The notes under the pieces were generated by a model. The model ran no database searches. It was not told the origin of the DNA and saw nothing but the letters and a program-made list of their open reading frames with translations. From the NCBI RefSeq assembly GCF_963664415.1, contig NZ_OY761445.1:1390501-1454500 (forward strand): DNA of 64,000 nucleotides, in the 5' to 3' direction. The stretch is from an uncultured Desulfobacter sp. GTDB lineage: Bacteria; Desulfobacterota; Desulfobacteria; Desulfobacterales; Desulfobacteraceae. Each line of letters opens with the position of its first letter. The stretch's first letter is position 1. Both the position numbers and the translations under genes were made by a program. Shown one piece after another: positions 52,089 through 60,929 of this stretch.

Positions 52089-52925
52089 ATGGAAATCATT
52101 TGTTTGCTTGAAAACAACACCACGGACCCAAAACTTGCACCTGACCACGGTTTAAGTTTTTTTATCCGCACACAGGACCAATCCATTCTTTTTGATATGG
52201 GCCAGGACGGCAAATTTGCAGACAATGCCCGGCACCTGGGGGTAGACTTGACAAAAACAGATATAGCAATACTCTCCCACGGACACTATGACCATGGCGG
52301 CGGTCTTCCGCACTTTCAATCGCTCAATTCAACCTGTGAGACCATCATGACGCGTGGGGCCCTTGAAGGCAGATGCTATGCCCAGTATCTGGATTATGCC
52401 CCCAAATATATCGGCCTTGACACCGATGCGATTGACCAACGCCGTTGCCGGCTCATTGAGTCTGATTTGGTTTTGTCCAAGCATTTAACCATTATCACAG
52501 ATTTTTCAAAAAAAGGGTTTATTCCCAAGAACAATTCAGGCCTTTTCAGGCAGAACAAAGACAGGCAACTGATTGACGATGAGTTCACCCATGAACTGGC
52601 CCTGCTGATTGAGGAGGACGGCACCACCGTGCTGTTCACAGGGTGCGCTCACTCGGGCATGGGGAATATGATTGATACTGTCCTGGCCCGCACAGGCCGA
52701 AGTCACATTGATCATGTCATCGGCGGCTTCCACCTGTATAACCGCGTAACAAAAATAACCGAAGCTGACAGCCGGCTGGATATTCTGGCCAATGAACTGT
52801 CATCCCATGCTGGCACAACCTACTATACCGGCCACTGCACAGGCCCTGATGCGCCGGCTTACATGTCCAAAAAAATGGGAAGCCCCATCAATGTGTTTGC
52901 CACCGGCACCCGGCTTGAAATCTGA
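52089..52925 (+). CDS. MBL-fold hydrolase, COG1237 type
   Basis: 278 residues. SHGHYDHGGGL near residue 62 is the metal site (HxHxDH). HSGMGNMID, GGFHLY and YTGHCTGP carry the other metal ligands. This matches the COG1237 group, relatives of the archaeal dihydropterin ribofuranosyl-aminobenzene-phosphate synthase; the bacterial substrate is unknown. It is probably co-transcribed with the methyltransferase. The 160 bp after it hold nothing recognisable except the region before the next gene. Confidence 0.86.
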   Translation: MEIICLLENNTTDPKLAPDHGLSFFIRTQDQSILFDMGQDGKFADNARHLGVDLTKTDIAILSHGHYDHGGGLPHFQSLNSTCETIMTRGALEGRCYAQYLDYAPKYIGLDTDAIDQRRCRLIESDLVLSKHLTIITDFSKKGFIPKNNSGLFRQNKDRQLIDDEFTHELALLIEEDGTTVLFTGCAHSGMGNMIDTVLARTGRSHIDHVIGGFHLYNRVTKITEADSRLDILANELSSHAGTTYYTGHCTGPDAPAYMSKKMGSPINVFATGTRLEI

Positions 52926-53088
52926 ATTATCCAAAATCAAGAATACCGAATAGAAGCTCAATGTTTTCAGAGGTGTCATCAGTTGCAGGCATCCTGACTT
53001 AAAATTCAAGTTGTTAGAAAAAATCCTATGGATATCGGGCTCAGTCAGGTACAATGTAAATACTTTCTAAAAAACATGAGGCAATCCA

Positions 53089-54255
53089 TTGAAAAAATAT
53101 TATTTTGTCTCCCTTACACTGATCGGTATTTTTATCTGGTTCTATCTCATAAAAGACCGCGATACTGTCGGCAGACGAATTGTTCTAGGCCAGAGCTGTG
53201 CACTCAGCGGTCCGGCAGCCCAGCTTGGCCGACAAATGATGAAAGGGGCGACTGCATGGTTTTCATTTATTAACAGTCAAGGCGGAGTGCACGGCCGAAC
53301 CATCCACTTGATCACATACGATGATTTTTACGAGCCGGATTATGCCCGGAAAAACACCATTGAATTGATAACCCAACAACATGTTTTCGCAATATTCGGC
53401 GAGGTGGGGACCCCCACCGCCAAAACGGCATTGCCTGAGGCACAAAAATATAATGTACCTTTCCTTATGCCTTTTACCGGCGCTGAATTTCTACGAAACC
53501 CGCCCAATGGACTGATTGTCAACCTACGCAACAGCTATTATGCTGAAACCCAAGCGCTGGTGGAATATTTAAGGCTAACGTATCATATTGATAAAATTGC
53601 TGTTTTCTACCAAAACGACAGTTATGGTAAAGCCGGCCGGGAAGGCGTAAGACGCGCACTGGAAAAGCGAGGCCTGGAAATTGCTGCGGAAGGGCGCTAT
53701 CGAAGAAACACCTTATCCTATCGAAACGCCCTGCAAACGATCAAATTATCAGAACCTGAGGCGGTGGTTTTGATTGGTGCTTATAAACCGTGTGCCGAGT
53801 TTATCAAATCAGCCAAAAAGAGCGGAATGAACGCTACCGTATTTTGTAATATTTCATTTGTGGGCAGTAATGATCTGATCCAGGCCCTTGAGGGGCAGAC
53901 AGAAAATGTTTTGATTTCACAGGCTGTACCGCTTCCGTGGGAGAATAAAAATAAGGCGTCCCAGGAGTATCGAAAAATATATAAAGCATGTTATCCCGAT
54001 GATCCTTACGGTTTTGTTTCGTTTGAAGGATTCCTTGCCGCCAAACTGGTTGTCAAGGCCTTGGAAAAAGCCGGGCAGGATCTTAACCGGAAAAGCTTTA
54101 TGAAGGCCTTTGAACAGCTTGACAGGAAGGCTTTAGCCGGATTCGAAATAACGATTACACCCGTCGACAGGCAGGCATTGGAACGGGTTTTCATTACAAA
54201 TTACAGTGATGGGAATTTTCAACAGCTTGAAGAGGTGTGGGTAACCAATGATTAA
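53089..54255 (+). CDS. Membrane-tethered periplasmic binding protein (Leu/Ile/Val type)
   Basis: 388 residues. An N-terminal hydrophobic segment (YYFVSLTLIGIFIWFYLI) without a clear cleavage site probably anchors it to the inner membrane. The type 1 periplasmic-binding fold follows (VLGQSCALSGPAAQLGRQMMKGATAWF, FGEVGTPTAKTALPEAQ, FYQNDSYGKAGREGV). The start is TTG with GAGG 8 nt upstream. The stop overlaps the next gene by 8 bp. No ABC permease or ATPase is nearby, and the next gene is a histidine kinase, so it is more likely a ligand sensor partner than a transporter component. Confidence 0.85.
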   Translation: MKKYYFVSLTLIGIFIWFYLIKDRDTVGRRIVLGQSCALSGPAAQLGRQMMKGATAWFSFINSQGGVHGRTIHLITYDDFYEPDYARKNTIELITQQHVFAIFGEVGTPTAKTALPEAQKYNVPFLMPFTGAEFLRNPPNGLIVNLRNSYYAETQALVEYLRLTYHIDKIAVFYQNDSYGKAGREGVRRALEKRGLEIAAEGRYRRNTLSYRNALQTIKLSEPEAVVLIGAYKPCAEFIKSAKKSGMNATVFCNISFVGSNDLIQALEGQTENVLISQAVPLPWENKNKASQEYRKIYKACYPDDPYGFVSFEGFLAAKLVVKALEKAGQDLNRKSFMKAFEQLDRKALAGFEITITPVDRQALERVFITNYSDGNFQQLEEVWVTND

Positions 54256-56869
54256 TCGTGCGCTGTCATACCTTCGATCGTTAGATGTATCTGTTCAGAG
54301 TCGCTTCCTTTTTATCGTAATCGGGATTTCAATTTTTTCTTCTGCTGCAGGATTGGGGGGATATGTACTTTTTTCTAAAAACCTGTTCCAGGATATGTAT
54401 GATCTGCATGTCAATCCTATCCTTCACCTGAATGAAATGAAAAATATCTACACCATCAACACACTTGATACGATTGATGAAATGCTCAGTGGCCATGTCT
54501 CTGCCGATGATGCAAAGGAGATCCTTGGGCTTGCCCAAAACCTGGTAAAAAAAGAGTGGCAGTCGTATCGTCTCATTTTTGAATCTGAAAAGCATCTTCA
54601 CAATCTGATTAACCATGCAGCAAAAACGCATTTGCTTGACGAAGGACAGAAGAGTTTTGAGACGGTCCAACAACGGATAGACGAGTTGATAGATGCCATA
54701 GAAAAAGATAAGCGTGCCGCGATACCGGATTTGCTCTCCCAGCAAATCCGTCCGGTGATCATCAGTGCCATCGACATACTCAATGATCTAATTGAATCTG
54801 AGGTGGCCGGTATCCAATACAGCACTGATTTTATGCAACACCATTTTAACCACCTGATTTTTATTGTATTGCCCATTTTTATTCTTGGATTTGCACTGAT
54901 TTTTATTTTTGTCAGGTTTACCCTGTCCAATATCAGAACCATCATGCAACAACTCAGTCGCTCACAAAAGGAACTTTGGGATGCAAATCGGTTACTGGAA
55001 TATCGCGTTGAAAAACGGACAAGTGAAATTCAGGAAATGGCCGAAAAAGCAGACTCAGCCAACAAAGCCAAAAGTGAATTTCTGGCCAACATGAGCCACG
55101 AAATCAGAACACCCATGAATGCCATCATCGGCATGTCCAGCCTGGCTCTGCAGAGGAATCTGGATGAAAAAACATGCAATTACATTTCCAAGGTGCACCG
55201 GTCGGCAGAGTCGTTGCTGGGCATCCTCAACGACATTCTCGATTTTTCCAAAATTGAGTCAGGAAAAATGGATCTGGAAAATATCGATTTTTTCCTGGAG
55301 GATGTGATGCTCAACCTGTTGAATATTATTGATATCAAAGCCAAGAACAAAAGGCTGAAAGTGCGGTATTATATCCATCCCCAAATTCCCATGGCGTTAA
55401 TGGGAGATCCCATGAGACTGGGACAGATTCTGCTGAATCTATGTAATAATGCGGTTAAATTCACGGACAGGGATGGAGAGATTATTGTTTCGGTTGCCAT
55501 GGAGGACGGCAGAGACAAAGGCAATCAGGTCAAACTTCGATTTTCAGTAAAGGATTCCGGTATCGGGATGAGCAGAGATGAGCGGAAAAATCTATTTCAG
55601 CCATTCAGCCAGGCCGACACATCCATTACCCGAAAATACGGCGGAACAGGACTGGGCTTAGCCATTTCCAGGCAATTGGTCCAGATGATGGGGGGCAGGA
55701 TGTGGGTTGAAAGTGAATCCGGGCTTGGGAGCACCTTCTATTTCACGGTACTGCTCGACAAGCAGGAGGAGCAGCCAACGTCGTTCAAATTCAAAGATCA
55801 AAAACCCCATACCCCTGAAAAGGTCACGGAAGCCATGGATAAACTGCGCGGTGCCAGGGTGCTTCTGGTAGAAGACAATGAGATCAACCAGGAACTGGCA
55901 ATGGCGTTATTGATGAATAACAGCATCCAGGTCGATTGCGTATTTAACGGACAGCAGGCGATAGAACGTCTTGGGCAAAAGCACTATGACGGCATTTTAA
56001 TGGACTGCCAGATGCCGGTAATGGACGGATATACCGCCACCCAAAAAATACGTCAAAATCCTGAGTTCAAAAAACTGCCCATTATCGCCATGACTGCCCA
56101 CGCCATGGTCGGGGACCGTCAAAAAAGCATTGATGCGGGTATGAATGATTATATTTCCAAACCACTCAATGTAGATAAGATGTTCATGACCATGGCACGA
56201 TGGATCGTTCCGACAGAACCAGATAGAAAAAATGATGCAGCCACCACTATCAAAAAGGATATTGATTCCGGCCTGCCAAATATTCCCGGCATCAATATCA
56301 AGGCGGGTTTAAACATAACGCAGAACAATGTCAAATTATACCGTAAGCTGCTCATAAAGTTCCTTGATGATCAGGCAAATTTTGTCGAAACCTTTAAAAA
56401 TGCGTGGAAAAGAAATGACACTAATGCTGCAAAAATTGCTGCGCATACCTTGAAAGGCGTGGCCGGCACCCTTGGGATGATGGACCTATCCACCTGCGCA
56501 TCTGCTCTGGAACTTGCCGTCAAGGAGGCATCTAAAAATGTGGAAACTTTGCTTGATGACGTTTCTGCTGAATTAAAATATGTGCTTGCCGGACTGCAGC
56601 AGACCCTGCAAAAAGGGTCCTGTGTTGAAAAAGCAGATGCAAATGATATTGTTGAATTCAATCGTATCCCCCCATTGCTTACAGAGTTGGGAAGCCTTCT
56701 GGGTGAAAACGACACGAAATCAATTGAGGTGGCTGAAAAGCTTATTCCTTTTTTTCAGAATACAGGGCATAGCCAAGTATTTGAGCAAATAATACAAGCG
56801 ATTAAGGATTATGATTTTGAGCAGGCAAACAAGGATCTACAGTCACTTGCATCTAAATTACATAGATGA
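54248..56869 (+). CDS. Hybrid histidine kinase with receiver and Hpt domains
   Basis: 873 residues. TM1 is at about 18-40, an all-helical periplasmic domain at about 41-200, TM2 at about 203-226. A coiled linker leads to HisKA with H284 (NMSHEIRTP), HATPase (NNAVKF, GTGLGLAIS), a receiver with D586 (DCQMPVMDGY) and an Hpt domain with H733 (AHTLKG). The helical sensor plus phosphorelay resembles TorS-type kinases that read a periplasmic binding protein. The binding-protein gene just upstream overlaps it by 8 bp. Output regulator not in this window. Confidence 0.9.
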   Translation: MINRALSYLRSLDVSVQSRFLFIVIGISIFSSAAGLGGYVLFSKNLFQDMYDLHVNPILHLNEMKNIYTINTLDTIDEMLSGHVSADDAKEILGLAQNLVKKEWQSYRLIFESEKHLHNLINHAAKTHLLDEGQKSFETVQQRIDELIDAIEKDKRAAIPDLLSQQIRPVIISAIDILNDLIESEVAGIQYSTDFMQHHFNHLIFIVLPIFILGFALIFIFVRFTLSNIRTIMQQLSRSQKELWDANRLLEYRVEKRTSEIQEMAEKADSANKAKSEFLANMSHEIRTPMNAIIGMSSLALQRNLDEKTCNYISKVHRSAESLLGILNDILDFSKIESGKMDLENIDFFLEDVMLNLLNIIDIKAKNKRLKVRYYIHPQIPMALMGDPMRLGQILLNLCNNAVKFTDRDGEIIVSVAMEDGRDKGNQVKLRFSVKDSGIGMSRDERKNLFQPFSQADTSITRKYGGTGLGLAISRQLVQMMGGRMWVESESGLGSTFYFTVLLDKQEEQPTSFKFKDQKPHTPEKVTEAMDKLRGARVLLVEDNEINQELAMALLMNNSIQVDCVFNGQQAIERLGQKHYDGILMDCQMPVMDGYTATQKIRQNPEFKKLPIIAMTAHAMVGDRQKSIDAGMNDYISKPLNVDKMFMTMARWIVPTEPDRKNDAATTIKKDIDSGLPNIPGINIKAGLNITQNNVKLYRKLLIKFLDDQANFVETFKNAWKRNDTNAAKIAAHTLKGVAGTLGMMDLSTCASALELAVKEASKNVETLLDDVSAELKYVLAGLQQTLQKGSCVEKADANDIVEFNRIPPLLTELGSLLGENDTKSIEVAEKLIPFFQNTGHSQVFEQIIQAIKDYDFEQANKDLQSLASKLHR

Positions 56870-59407
56870 AATCCATTTTGCCATGGTCCTATACATCTCA
56901 TCCGGATCTATCGGTTTAGCAATATGATCATTCATTCCGACATTCAACGCCTTTTCCCGATCTCCCACCATTGCATTGGCCGTCATGGCAATAATGGGTA
57001 AATCTTTGAATTTTTCCTGCTCGCGGATCTTCCGGGTTGTCTCATATCCGTCCATTACCGGCATCTGACAATCCATTAGAACACCGTCAAATTTTTTATT
57101 CGCTAAAATGTTAAGTGCCTCCAGGCCATCATTCGCCGTTTCAACCACAATATTATTACGGGTTAAAAGTTCCCTGGCTACTTCCTGGTTAATTTCGTTA
57201 TCTTCAACGATGAGGATTCGACTGCCACGAATTTTTCCCAGTGCCTGATCAACAGTCCCTTTGCTTATCGCAGCAGATGAACCTATTTTGTCCGGATGCG
57301 CGATTTGCTTGCCAAGACGGACTATAAAGGAAAAATTACTGCCGAAATCCTTTACACTCTCCACCCAAATCCGCCCATCCATCAGTTGAACGATTTTCTT
57401 GGAGATCGCCAAGCCAAGACCCGTCCCTCCATATTGTCGGGTTGTCGAACCATCAGCCTGGGTGAATGGCTTAAATAATTTTTCCTGTTGGTCAAGAGAC
57501 ATACCAATCCCCGTATCCTGAACCGAAAACTGTAAAACAACCGTTGACTCATCCTCTTCCTTGGCGGCGATTATAAGGGACACGATATCCCCTTGATTGC
57601 TGAATTTTACGGCATTGCCACCAAGATTGACCAATACCTGGCTGAGTCGATGGGGGTCACCAATTAGAGCCTTGGGGACATCGCGTTCAATTTTCACCAC
57701 AATTTTAACACCCTTTTTCTGCGCACTGAAAGAAATTGTGTTGACCATGTTGTCAATGACTTCTTTGAGTTGGAAATCGATATTTTCCATGTCCAACTTA
57801 CCGGCATCAATTTTTGAAAAATCAAGGATGTCATTGAGAATGGCAAGGAGATTTTCTGCTGAATAGTGAGCCTTTTCAATATAATTTTTTTGTTTATCAT
57901 CAAGGTCTGTCTTAAGCGCCAGATGCATCATTCCAAGGATAGCATTCATCGGTGTCCGTATCTCGTGGCTCATATTGGCCAAAAATTCAGATTTAGCCTG
58001 GTTGGCGGCTTCTGCTTCGACCTTGGCGATCTGCAGTTCCGAATTGGCGGTTTCAAGATCAATCGTCCGTTCACTGACACGCTTTTCGAGTTCATCATGG
58101 GCTTGTTGCAAGGCGGTCAGCAGATTCTCCTTTTCATCAATGGATTTGCTGATGGAACGAATCATTTTATTCAATATTTTCCCCAATGCTTTGGTTTCCC
58201 TTGTCCCGGTAATGGGCATGTCAGCGGATGATATTCCGCCTTTTTCAATGCCTTCAGCGGCAACCATCAGTTTCCTTAAAGGATTTGTCAGGGTTTTTGA
58301 AACAAGTATGGATGAAACAATGGAGAGCGCAAGAAAAAGGATAGACAAAAAGAAAATGGTTTTTACCAAGGTCCGGGATGCACTTTCTATTTCATTCACA
58401 TAAACCGAGCTTGCAATATACCAGTCAAATGGGGGGAAGTATTCAATATAGGCCCGTTTTAAAAATTTGAATTTCCCTCTATGCCCTGGTTTGTCCCAGA
58501 TATATTCATAAGCCTTTTCTGGTGTTTGGGACGCCGTTATAAAATCTTTGAACAGGGCATTCCCCGTGGAGGGATTGGTTAGAACACTACCGTCCGTCCC
58601 GATAAGGGAAGGATGGACAAGGATTTTATTATTGCTGGTGAAAATAAACATGTAGCCGCTTTTAGCCAGGCGAACCTTTGAAAATGTCTCCTGGAGTTCG
58701 GAAACGATAGCATCCAGCCTCTTTTGGGCATCAAGTTCAATATCTTCTATATACACACCGGTTCCGACAACCCAGCCCCATGGTTTGAAAAGAGCAACAT
58801 ACGAAATTTTAGGTTGATCTTCAGTAAGGCCGTTTTCGGTGGGTTTTGGCCACCGGTAATCGACATATCCCTGACCCTTGGCAAGACAGATCTCCACAAA
58901 TGCCTGAAAAAGGTTCTGTTTGATCCCCAGGGCACAGTTGAATTTTGGATCGTCAAGAATGGTATTGTCCAGTTCAGGGATAGTCGGATGCATGATCATT
59001 CTGGGTATCGGCCGTTCAGTGTCATTGATCCACAGGTACCCCACGCCCTTGTCATATCTCATCCCTCGGATAATGGCGATGGCTTGCTTTTTCGCCTGTT
59101 CCTGGGTCAAAATGCCTTGGCGGAACTTATCGTGGAACTGATGGATCGCCGCAATAGCGATATTGACAACGTTTCTTCTTTCATTTTTTCGGGTTTCAAG
59201 CAGATTTTTTTTATGAAAAAGCAGACTATGGTATTCATTTTCGACATTCAACATGACCGTGTTCAGTATATTCCTTGCGTTTTCCTCCTGAATTGCGGAC
59301 AGGGTTCTCAGGGTTTCTATTTGAACACAATAAATGATGCCGGTAACAGTTGAAACAACGATACACACGACTATCATCAGTATTCTTGATCGCAAGGATT
59401 GTAACAT
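56858..59407 (-). CDS. Hybrid histidine kinase with Cache sensor
   Basis: 849 residues. TM1 is at about 9-28. A large periplasmic double-Cache domain (about 30-335) contains DKGVGYLWINDTERPIPRM (split across strands), LFKPWGWVVGTGVYIEDI and FKFLKRAYIEYFPPFDWYIASSVY. TM2 is at about 348-370. A HAMP domain, coiled coil, HisKA with H481 (NMSHEIRTP), HATPase (GTGLGLAIS) and a C-terminal receiver with D779 (DCQMPVMDGY) follow. Its 3' end overlaps the convergent hybrid kinase by 12 bp; the two kinase cores are clearly paralogous. Confidence 0.9.
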   Translation of the reverse strand: MLQSLRSRILMIVVCIVVSTVTGIIYCVQIETLRTLSAIQEENARNILNTVMLNVENEYHSLLFHKKNLLETRKNERRNVVNIAIAAIHQFHDKFRQGILTQEQAKKQAIAIIRGMRYDKGVGYLWINDTERPIPRMIMHPTIPELDNTILDDPKFNCALGIKQNLFQAFVEICLAKGQGYVDYRWPKPTENGLTEDQPKISYVALFKPWGWVVGTGVYIEDIELDAQKRLDAIVSELQETFSKVRLAKSGYMFIFTSNNKILVHPSLIGTDGSVLTNPSTGNALFKDFITASQTPEKAYEYIWDKPGHRGKFKFLKRAYIEYFPPFDWYIASSVYVNEIESASRTLVKTIFFLSILFLALSIVSSILVSKTLTNPLRKLMVAAEGIEKGGISSADMPITGTRETKALGKILNKMIRSISKSIDEKENLLTALQQAHDELEKRVSERTIDLETANSELQIAKVEAEAANQAKSEFLANMSHEIRTPMNAILGMMHLALKTDLDDKQKNYIEKAHYSAENLLAILNDILDFSKIDAGKLDMENIDFQLKEVIDNMVNTISFSAQKKGVKIVVKIERDVPKALIGDPHRLSQVLVNLGGNAVKFSNQGDIVSLIIAAKEEDESTVVLQFSVQDTGIGMSLDQQEKLFKPFTQADGSTTRQYGGTGLGLAISKKIVQLMDGRIWVESVKDFGSNFSFIVRLGKQIAHPDKIGSSAAISKGTVDQALGKIRGSRILIVEDNEINQEVARELLTRNNIVVETANDGLEALNILANKKFDGVLMDCQMPVMDGYETTRKIREQEKFKDLPIIAMTANAMVGDREKALNVGMNDHIAKPIDPDEMYRTMAKWISSM

Positions 59408-59661
59408 ATATTCTCCGGATAATGTTTCGGCAAGAATGCTATATTATTAATACCATTTTTTTCAGGTTCCGTGCCAGGCATTTTCAACCATTGCAAAGAT
59501 ACGATTTGACAAAAACAGATCTCCGGTTACATGAATAGTGCCAAAACTTGAAGAAATAAAAAAAATTTTGAAACTTCCCCTTTGTTAGTGTAAACTTCTA
59601 TATATCGTAAATCTTTATAATTTATTTCTTTTTTTAAACTCTAAAGACTATATCCTAAAAC

Positions 59662-59739
59662 GTGTTGCAAAAGGCTTAAACCTTTGCTCCATAGCTTACA
59701 TACCGGTCCGGCATGCTAAAAAGATTCTTTGTGCAACAC
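59662..59739. repeat. Nested inverted repeat in intergenic region
   Basis: Outer arms GTGTTGCA (59662-59669) and TGCAACAC (59732-59739) enclose AAAGG-CTTAAA-CCTTT (59670-59685) and a CCGG-T-CCGG core. The 469-bp gap from 59408 to 59876 otherwise shows no gene. It could be an RNA structure ahead of the binding-protein gene at 59877, or a transcription-factor site. No known riboswitch block was recognised. Confidence 0.4.
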
Positions 59740-59876
59740 AACACAAAAAGGCAGTAAAACGAAGCGCTCTTTTGCCTATGAAAAATTATTGGAGAACAAA
59801 TAGACTTGGGAAAATTCATCTATACAGGTTTTGCCTCACAAGCCGGCGCAACTTGACAGCCATTAAGGAGGTTATG

Positions 59877-60917
59877 ATGATTACATGTATCCCTATCCGG
59901 AAAAATCGTATTCATCCCGGCAGCCGGGAAATGTTTACCCTGCTTTTGGCCGGTATGTTTTTTTATATCATTGCAGGGTATTGCATTCCGGCCGCGGCAA
60001 AAGAGCAGATCAATATCGGCATTCTCATGGCCAACGACACCCGCCAAAACCCGGTGAAAGGTTTCCAAAAAGGATTGGCAGATATTGCAGGAAACTGTAT
60101 TGAAAAATTCACATATACGATTGTAAATGCCCACAATCAAAAACACAGACTCCCTGAACTTGCCAAAAAAATCATTGCGGCCAAGCCGGATATTGCCGTG
60201 GCCGCAGGGGGGATCGAAGCAGATGCCCTGATGGCCGCCACCAGAGAAACAAGCATCCCAGTCGTGTTTCTTTCCGTATCATCATCCATTGACAGGGGGC
60301 TGGCCTCAACCATGACTGCACCGGACAAAAATATCACAGGCATAGAGACCAACGATACCAATATTACAGCAAAACGGATGTGGTTCATTAAACGGATCTT
60401 GCCCGATGCCCAAAAAATATTCTGCTTTCATATGCCATCCAATGTTGCCTCTGTGGAATGCATTAAAATCGCCAGGAAAAAAGCCAAAGAACTCGGCTTG
60501 AAACTTATCACAAAAGAAGTAGAAACCGTTTATGATATCCAAAATGCTGCACAGATGATCTTTCGGGAAAACATAGATGTAATCCTTATAAATCCCGTGG
60601 CCGTCATTCACGGCACCCTGAAGGATGTCATCCTGCCAAGGGCCATGGAACAAAAAATCCCGATATTTGGGTATGGCATGGCAAGCGTAGAAAAAGGTGC
60701 ATTTGCCTCATACGCAGGGTCCAGGTATCTCAATGGAAAACAGGCTGCCCGCCTGGCACATAAAATTGCCCACGGTGAAAGCATCAGGAATATCCCCATT
60801 GAAACGCCTGAAAAATACGAATTCGTTATTAATACATGGATGGTTAAAACACTGGGACTCACCCTCCCATCAAACGCCTATAAAATGGCGGACAAAATCG
60901 TCGAGATTAAATTTTAA
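59877..60917 (+). CDS. ABC-type substrate-binding protein (PF04392-like)
   Basis: 346 residues from ATG 59877. Ribosome site AAGGAGG lies 5 nt upstream; frames extend further but without one. Signal sequence (FTLLLAGMFFYIIAGYCIPAAA) is followed by a type 1 binding fold: INIGILMANDT, VAAGGIEADALMAATRETSIPVVFLSV, GYGMASVEKGAFASYA and NGKQAARLAHKIAHGE, typical of PF04392 proteins. No permease or ATPase genes are adjacent. A histidine kinase starts 12 bp downstream, so a sensing role is plausible. Confidence 0.85.
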   Translation: MITCIPIRKNRIHPGSREMFTLLLAGMFFYIIAGYCIPAAAKEQINIGILMANDTRQNPVKGFQKGLADIAGNCIEKFTYTIVNAHNQKHRLPELAKKIIAAKPDIAVAAGGIEADALMAATRETSIPVVFLSVSSSIDRGLASTMTAPDKNITGIETNDTNITAKRMWFIKRILPDAQKIFCFHMPSNVASVECIKIARKKAKELGLKLITKEVETVYDIQNAAQMIFRENIDVILINPVAVIHGTLKDVILPRAMEQKIPIFGYGMASVEKGAFASYAGSRYLNGKQAARLAHKIAHGESIRNIPIETPEKYEFVINTWMVKTLGLTLPSNAYKMADKIVEIKF

Positions 60918-60929
60918 AAAAGAGGACCT

